This document shows positions 58,565 to 64,000 of a stretch of DNA of 64,000 bases, in pieces; the stretch's first letter is position 1; each line of letters opens with the position of its first letter. The notes under the pieces were generated by a model. The model made no database searches. It was given only the letters and a program-made list of their open reading frames with translations, and was not told the origin of the DNA. Made by a program: the position numbers and the translations under genes. Origin of the DNA: Triticum aestivum (taxonomy: Eukaryota; Streptophyta; Magnoliopsida; Poales; Poaceae); assembly GCF_018294505.1 (NCBI RefSeq), contig NC_057814.1:298327072-298391071 (forward strand), written 5' to 3'.

Positions 58565-61500
58565 ATGTCTGCGTCACAATCCCCGGTGGCCTCTACGGAT
58601 CAATCTGATATCATCGTGGTAATAATGATATCTCTCGATAATTACATCCTATTCACGATTTCACATCTACAAGGCAACATAGTCGCTAGAGGTGATCCAA
58701 CGAAGTGAATCAACATGCCTTGTGTTATCCCGCAAAGTTACAGAGATTTCATTATGTGACTTAGGAAATTCTTTGGGCAAGATCCACCTGATTACTAGAG
58801 AGAATAGTCACGCAAGTTAGTCTCGAAAAGTTTACTGAACAATTAAAAAAAGAAATAGATACTGAAATTTAGTTGGAAAGGATGTCCTGATACCACTATG
58901 TTAAGTAAACATGAGCAGATATGTGCATACAGTTTTGATGTACTCCCTACGACCCAACATATAAGATCGATTTTCAAGCTAACAAAACATAGGGGCTGAA
59001 TGTGTATGACGTGATAATAATATATGCTTTGATTTTCAGGAAAACATCAACAAAGGAGCGAAGGACGAGCATACACAAAATATGCAGATTGAATGCATGA
59101 TAACCAAAGATGAAGATATGAACACCGACTCAACAAATGCAATAGAAGAACAAGGCATCATGGAAGATACAGAAAATATGCAGATTGATGAGGTGATATC
59201 CTAACACAAGCATACAAAACCCAAGCCGACAAAGGCGGTTTTTAATTTCACATGCCATTATTACTCTTCTTATTCAGGGGGGACAAAACAATATGTAATC
59301 TATAGTATCATAATATCATACCTACGATTCTTTATTCATCTTCATAATATTTGCTCTTCTATACGTACTGAAGAATATTATATTATTATGTGTTTCAGTT
59401 ACTAAGCGATGAAGAACCAGTAAGTACCGGGTAATATTATATTATGTGTGTTTCAGGTACGAAGCGAGGAAGAAACAAATGGAATAGACGACGACGATGA
59501 AGTACAGAAAAAAAGCACACAGGCCACAGATTGCGAAGTGGCAAAGGCATGCTTCCGTTTCAACTATCCCAAATAATTCTAATTCTCATTATATTATAAT
59601 ACTACATAGGGATTATTCTTTGTAATGTTGCTCTCAGGGATTAACCGTCAAGGAAACAAGTGAAGAAATGCAGCCAGCTCAAGACAATGAATTAGCACAA
59701 ACATTCGACACCGAAGGGGCAGAAACTGTAGGGGACAAACTTGCAGAATTAAATGGAATAGCCAACAAAGATGAAGTGGAGAAAAAGAAGAGCACGCGGT
59801 CCATAGATTCCGAGGTGACAGAGGCATATTTTCTTTTCCAAGTATATGTCCCAAATAGTTCTAATTCTAATTATATTAAACCCTGCATACTGATTGTTCT
59901 TTGTAATCTTGCTCTCAGGAATTAACCTTGAACGAAACAAGTGAACAAATGCAGTCAGCTCGGGATGAGGAATTAGCACAAACATTTGGCACCGAAGGGG
60001 CAGACACTATAGGGGACACAATGAGAGAATCAAATGGAACAGCCGACAAAGAAGTGGAGAAAAAGCAGAGCACGCAGTCCAGTGATTCCGAAGACTCTGA
60101 AGTGACAGAGGTATCTTTTCTTTTCCAACTATTTTCCAAATAGGTCTAATTGTAAGTATATTATATCCTGCATACCCATTATTCTTTGCAATGTTGCCTC
60201 CAGGAATTAACCTTCAATGAAACAAGTGAACAAATGGATGCAACTGAGGACAGAGAATTAGAACTAACGTCTCGCATGGAAGGGGCACATACAGGGAAGC
60301 CTATCCGACTGCATAACAAACCTAAGAAGGCACAAGACTACGTGGTGGCTCCAGAAGGCACGGACAAATCCTTCTATGCCCTGCTTTTGCTACATTTATT
60401 TTCTTTGTCATTAATAAATGTTGTTACTTACATCATGATAGATTACGCCTGCACTGGCGATGATTGGTTTGTGATTGAAAATATCATGTCTGAACCAAAC
60501 GATAAAAGAAATTTAGTGAGCATCGACGACTCACATCTCCAAAGAAAACAGTTAGAACGTCTATTACTCCCCGAAGAATTCCTTGGCGACGAAGTAAGTA
60601 TATGTGTCTTTCAGACAAGACTGCTGTTTTAACATGAGTTTCTATTCACTCCTCTGACTAAGGTGTGCACTTCATATTGCAGATCATAGACGCATACATA
60701 CATTGCATAAGTGCTAAAGAGCATCTACAGATGAGGTCAGGTGGAAGTGTGTTCTTAGAGAGTGCATGCATCTCTAAGATGATAAAGGAATCTAGCTCTA
60801 TACGGGATGACGCACCAAGATGGGTATTAAACAGAGCTACAACTTATTTGGAACATGATATGGTGAGTCTCAGTTCCATATAAATGTTTGTATAGATGGG
60901 ACCTAAACTAACAAAAACCCTATTTTCAGATATTCATTCCAGTTAACATTGAACACTTCCATTGGTACCTAGCAGTTATAAATGCCGGGCAGCGATGCAT
61001 CCAGGTGCTCGACTCGCTAGGCCCAAGAATGAGCCGCAAAGACCTCACCGCTATGGTTAGTCATTAGTCCCACTACACCATCTTTTGATAAGACGATTTC
61101 TGTTATTGTTCGGTTGTGATGCTAATACTTTGTCATTTATTCATTCAACAGCTCAAAGGACTAGAAAATGTATTCGAATATGCATCGCTTCAAGTGGAAC
61201 TAAAAACTGATAAGTGGAAAGACTTAAACATCTCATCATGGCCAAGGGAAGAGTGTATTAAGAGCAAACTGCAAAGAGACTGGTATACCTTCTATATCTG
61301 AATTAAACTTTAGTCTCAATATCTGAATTTCTATCTCTGGACCATGTGGCGGCAAGCAAGCAAATTAAATTGGTAAACAGTACAGTGACCAACTGATTCA
61401 GCACTAGAGGCCGACAGTGATAGCACCAAGCAAAATTCAGTAATTATGACCAGCAAATCATTAAACTTAGTCTGAATATCTCAATTCTATCTCTAGACCA

Positions 61501-64000
61501 TGTGGCTGTAGGCAAGCAAATTAAATTGGTAAACAGTGCAATGCCTATCTCATTGAACACTAGGGCCTGAGAGCAACTAGATTCAGTCAAGCATGCAAGT
61601 GAATCTAGAGCAGCAGAAAAATCAGGGAACCAGACCTATGAAATCAAAACGAGAGAGAGGTAGAGGGAGGCTTTACCTTGGGTTGCTGCTGCCCCATGGC
61701 TGGGCGTCATCCCGTGAGAGAAGCCTCACTCCTCCTCTCCCTGCATCAAGTTGGTGCAGGTGCGTGGTGAGTTGGAGGCTGGCTGCATCCATTGGCGTGT
61801 TGAAGTCTCCTGCAGCCCAGCACGAACACCATCTCAGGGAAGGGAAGAAGAAGAAATCCAAGAGGAGAGGAGAAGGGGGCGGACCTGTATGTCGGCGGGG
61901 TAGCCTTCCTGTCCCGGAGCCACAGGGTAAGGTCGCCGGAGCCACAACGGAGCAGATCAAGCGCCGGCGCACGCGGATCCAGCGCCGGCGAACGCAAATC
62001 AAGTGCCTCCTCGCCCAGCAGCACCTCCTCGCCCAGAAGCCTCACTCCTCCTCTCCCTACGGGGTGTGAGAGAACTAGGGTTGGGGGCTGCCAGAGTGGG
62101 CGTAGGTGATGGGGAGCAAGGCGGCCATGGGGAGGAAGAGGAGAGCGCACGCGGTGGATGGCCCCGGCGTCGCCAGGAGGAGTGAGGGGCGGCGCAGAGC
62201 AGATTGCCGGGCCGCCGCCTGTGGATGGGGATGTCGTGGCCACGAATGAGGGAAGAATGGGGAGGAAAGGAGAAATGAGGGGGCGGTGGGAGTTTGACTG
62301 AGCTTTGAGTGAGTGTGGCGTTGTCCGAACAAAAATACACTGTACTGTATTAGATCATCTAAATACACATTATATTTCATAGGGCATGTCCGGTTCACTA
62401 AGTTTGTGAAAATTTTGTTTTCATCACGACTTGTTTCAGTCATGATCATTTGATGATTCTAAAAGTTGTTTTATACAAATATCTATAAATTTGATTAAAA
62501 ATGATTGAGTTTATTTAAGTTTTATATTTGTAATCATGCAGGTCATCTTGTGGTTTGTGGATGGTAAATTTTATGGAGTACTTCACTGGAGATATGTTGT
62601 CTGACATTCCTACACAGGTATTTTTTACTGTGTATCATTATATTTATTCTATGTTGTATCACTATTTAACTCTTATTACTGTTTTAATAGGAACATATGA
62701 CAGATTTTAGAACAAAACTAGCTGTCATTTTAGTGGACTCAGAATTGAATGATGATAATATAAGAAATCGAGACATGGAAGAGGACGATAACAACACAGA
62801 TCCCACAGAATGTATGATTCTGGATAGACCCCCTGAGAATTTCAAAATATCAAATACATCAACAGAAGTTGAGCTCATCTCGCGGTCATTTATTCTTTCA
62901 CCGTCTGTCAACCCAACAAACGATGATTTAATAGATGAACTTTGCTTGTTCATCAGTATGGTTGATGATGTCGCTCTACTAGAGTAAGCCATATTTTTTA
63001 TTTCATTTTCTATTCCAACAAATTACTCTGATGTCATTATAATTTACAGAATTTTGATTTTACAGGAGAGAATGGGTGAAAAGCTCTGATCCGTACCCTA
63101 TTAGCTTAAATTTGAGACAAATTAAAAACATATTAAGCAATGATGAATACATGGATATTCATTGCTTTAATATGGCTGTGCGAATACTAGCGCGCCACGA
63201 AGTCCAGCTTCTCAGAGACATTCCATCTCACTATATGGATCTGAACTTTTGTGTAAGTTACTATAATCACGTACTGCATTTTTTTTCTCATTGCACTAAT
63301 ATTTTCTCATTCGTACTTTAGTCCATGTTCCATTATGCACGAGACTCAAGTCATCGTGAACATATGGAAATTGTTACATTGAAACGGTTGTTCCATAGCT
63401 GGCTTGACAGTAATGACTATCATATCTCTCAATGTGATATGGTAAGATTTTTTTTCATTTGTAACAGTGCTTTACTTGGTCTTAATTAATATTCTATGTA
63501 TTTCTAAACTATTTCATCATTGCAGATTTTATTGCCTTGGTATATGTTTGGGTTATTTCTATTATTTGTCTTGGATCAAAATAGAAAAGTTGTCTCAGTT
63601 TTCGATCCGATACCAATACCTACTTTCGGAAAGAATGTACTTAAAACCGTGGCCGACAATCTAAACCTTGCGCTTGAAGTTGCAAACCCTACATTCAAGG
63701 ATGATATCTCTAAATGGGAATGCATAGTTCATGATGCTCCAACAAACTCACACTGGTATGATTCTTTTAAACGCATTACAATATTAGTTGATTCATTCAA
63801 CGCACATTATGTGTTTATTTCATATATGCAGTGCCTTGTCTGGTTATTTGGTTTTTAATTACATGCACTCATTGTGCGATGGAAAGCTATATTTTCCCAT
63901 ACCCCAGGTGACTATTTACACCATGCTTATTTGTATACACATTGCACATACAACTTGTTATAACAATGTTGTATAATGCCAATGTAGGATGGTTTTCAAC
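58565..64000 (+). CDS. Multi-exon gene with tandem Ulp1/C48-like domains, continuing past the window
   Basis: Proposed exons: 58565-58618 (MSASQSPVAS), 59040-59192, 59399-59419, 59457-59546, 59638-59823, 59919-60110, 60204-60593, 60683-60862, 60930-61055, 61152-61282, 62542-62617, 62691-62983, 63066-63252, 63322-63441, 63526-63755, 63832-63907 and 63988 onward. All phases join and no stop is met. Exons from 59040 to 60593 are acidic and repeated; a Ulp1-like cysteine-protease domain follows, then a second related but residue-substituted domain. C48 proteases cleave SUMO-type modifiers, and Ulp1-like genes are often carried by plant transposons. Exon 1 is the least certain. An internal 84-bp in-frame stretch (60358-60441) might be an intron with a GC donor. 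Confidence 0.65.
58943..58985 (+). repeat. Stowaway-like MITE end, partial
   Basis: CTCCCTACGACCCAACATAT after TA resembles the Stowaway terminal repeat CTCCCTCCGT(T/C)CCA. No matching inverted end was found nearby, so it is at best a fragment, in the intron before exon 59040. Confidence 0.3.
59457..60357 (+). repeat. Four repeated acidic exons of the Ulp1-like gene
   Basis: Exons 59457-59546, 59638-59823, 59919-60110 and the start of 60204-60593 share wording such as ETSEQMQSARDEELAQTF, EGADTIGD and KKQSTQ. All have phase 0 at both ends and introns of about 90-95 bp starting similarly. Two copies use a GC donor (59547 and 59824) in place of GT. Confidence 0.8.
60930..62617 (+). other. Ulp1-like catalytic domain, His-Asp-Cys present
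   Basis: The motif FHWYLAVINAGQRCIQVLDS carries the His (CAT at 60960-60962) and Asp (GAC at 61011-61013). Across the intron 61283-62541 the frame continues to DWSSCGLWMVNFMEYFTGD with the candidate nucleophile Cys (TGT at 62549-62551). This spacing and wording match C48 proteases of Ulp1 type, so the domain may be active. Confidence 0.7.
61283..62541. other. 1.26-kb intron with a GC-rich antisense gene-start-like block
   Basis: The intron lies between the Asp- and Cys-bearing exons (GTATAC to ATGCAG). It holds an imperfect direct repeat of about 85 bp (61303-61386 and 61460-61545) and a GC-rich block, 61640-62330. On the minus strand the block looks like a 5' UTR and first exon (ATG at 62243, 165 open codons, Pro/Leu-rich). 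No family is recognised; it may be an inserted or captured gene start. Confidence 0.5.
63322..63907 (+). other. Second Ulp1-like domain with substituted catalytic positions
   Basis: MILLPWYMFGLFLLFVLDQN aligns with the FIPVN...HWYLAVIN block, but the His position is Leu (codon 63553). FDPIPIP keeps the Asp (63604). CALSGYLVFNYMHS aligns with SSCGLWMVNFM, with Ser at the Cys position (63839). If the alignment is right this is a pseudo-protease. Confidence 0.5.

Overview
The window looks like intergenic DNA of a large grass genome, most likely Triticeae (wheat, rye, barley or a relative). The basis is direct: a BARE/WIS/Angela-type copia LTR, leader and gag, a Sukkula-like non-coding element with a very long LTR, a Maximus/SIRE-type LTR, grass-type Ty3/gypsy elements, a Harbinger-type DNA element and plant Helitron signals are packed almost end to end. 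No rRNA, tRNA or CRISPR array was seen. Family names rest on recognition of the sequence, not on a database search.

Layout. 1-6553: minus-strand 5' part of a long-LTR, apparently non-coding element (LARD-like), inserted into 6554-11805, the 5' half of a minus-strand Angela-type copia. That copia sits in an old gypsy element (11806-27390, pol on the minus strand) which also carries an intron-containing gene on the opposite strand. A second, deleted gypsy (13547-18606, TSD TGTGT) is inserted in an intron of that gene. 27391-33090: Tork/Tnt1-like copia with two LTRs and an abnormal left junction. 33091-36829 plus 44749-44924: probable minus-strand Helitron with gene fragments, split by a complete chromovirus-like gypsy (36830-44743, TSD CATGA). 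44925-47664: 5' end of a Maximus/SIRE-like copia. 47877-49634: Harbinger-type element with TTA duplications. 49804 to about 57249: Helitron with an almost intact Rep-helicase gene.

58565-64000 (running off the right edge): a multi-exon plus-strand gene. Every splice phase I checked joins without a frameshift or stop. It encodes an acidic, repeat-exon N-terminal part, a Ulp1/C48-like cysteine-protease domain with His, Asp and Cys in place, and then a second, similar fold in which the His and Cys positions are replaced. This gene, beside a Helitron that also amplifies small exons, is the best candidate for something undescribed.

Working together: most coding regions are copies of transposition machinery (gag, protease, reverse transcriptase, RNase H, integrase, Rep-helicase) broken by stops and frameshifts. 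The exception in quality is the Ulp1-like gene. Coordinates of splice sites and element ends come from reading the sequence by eye and may be off by a few bases where marked as approximate.
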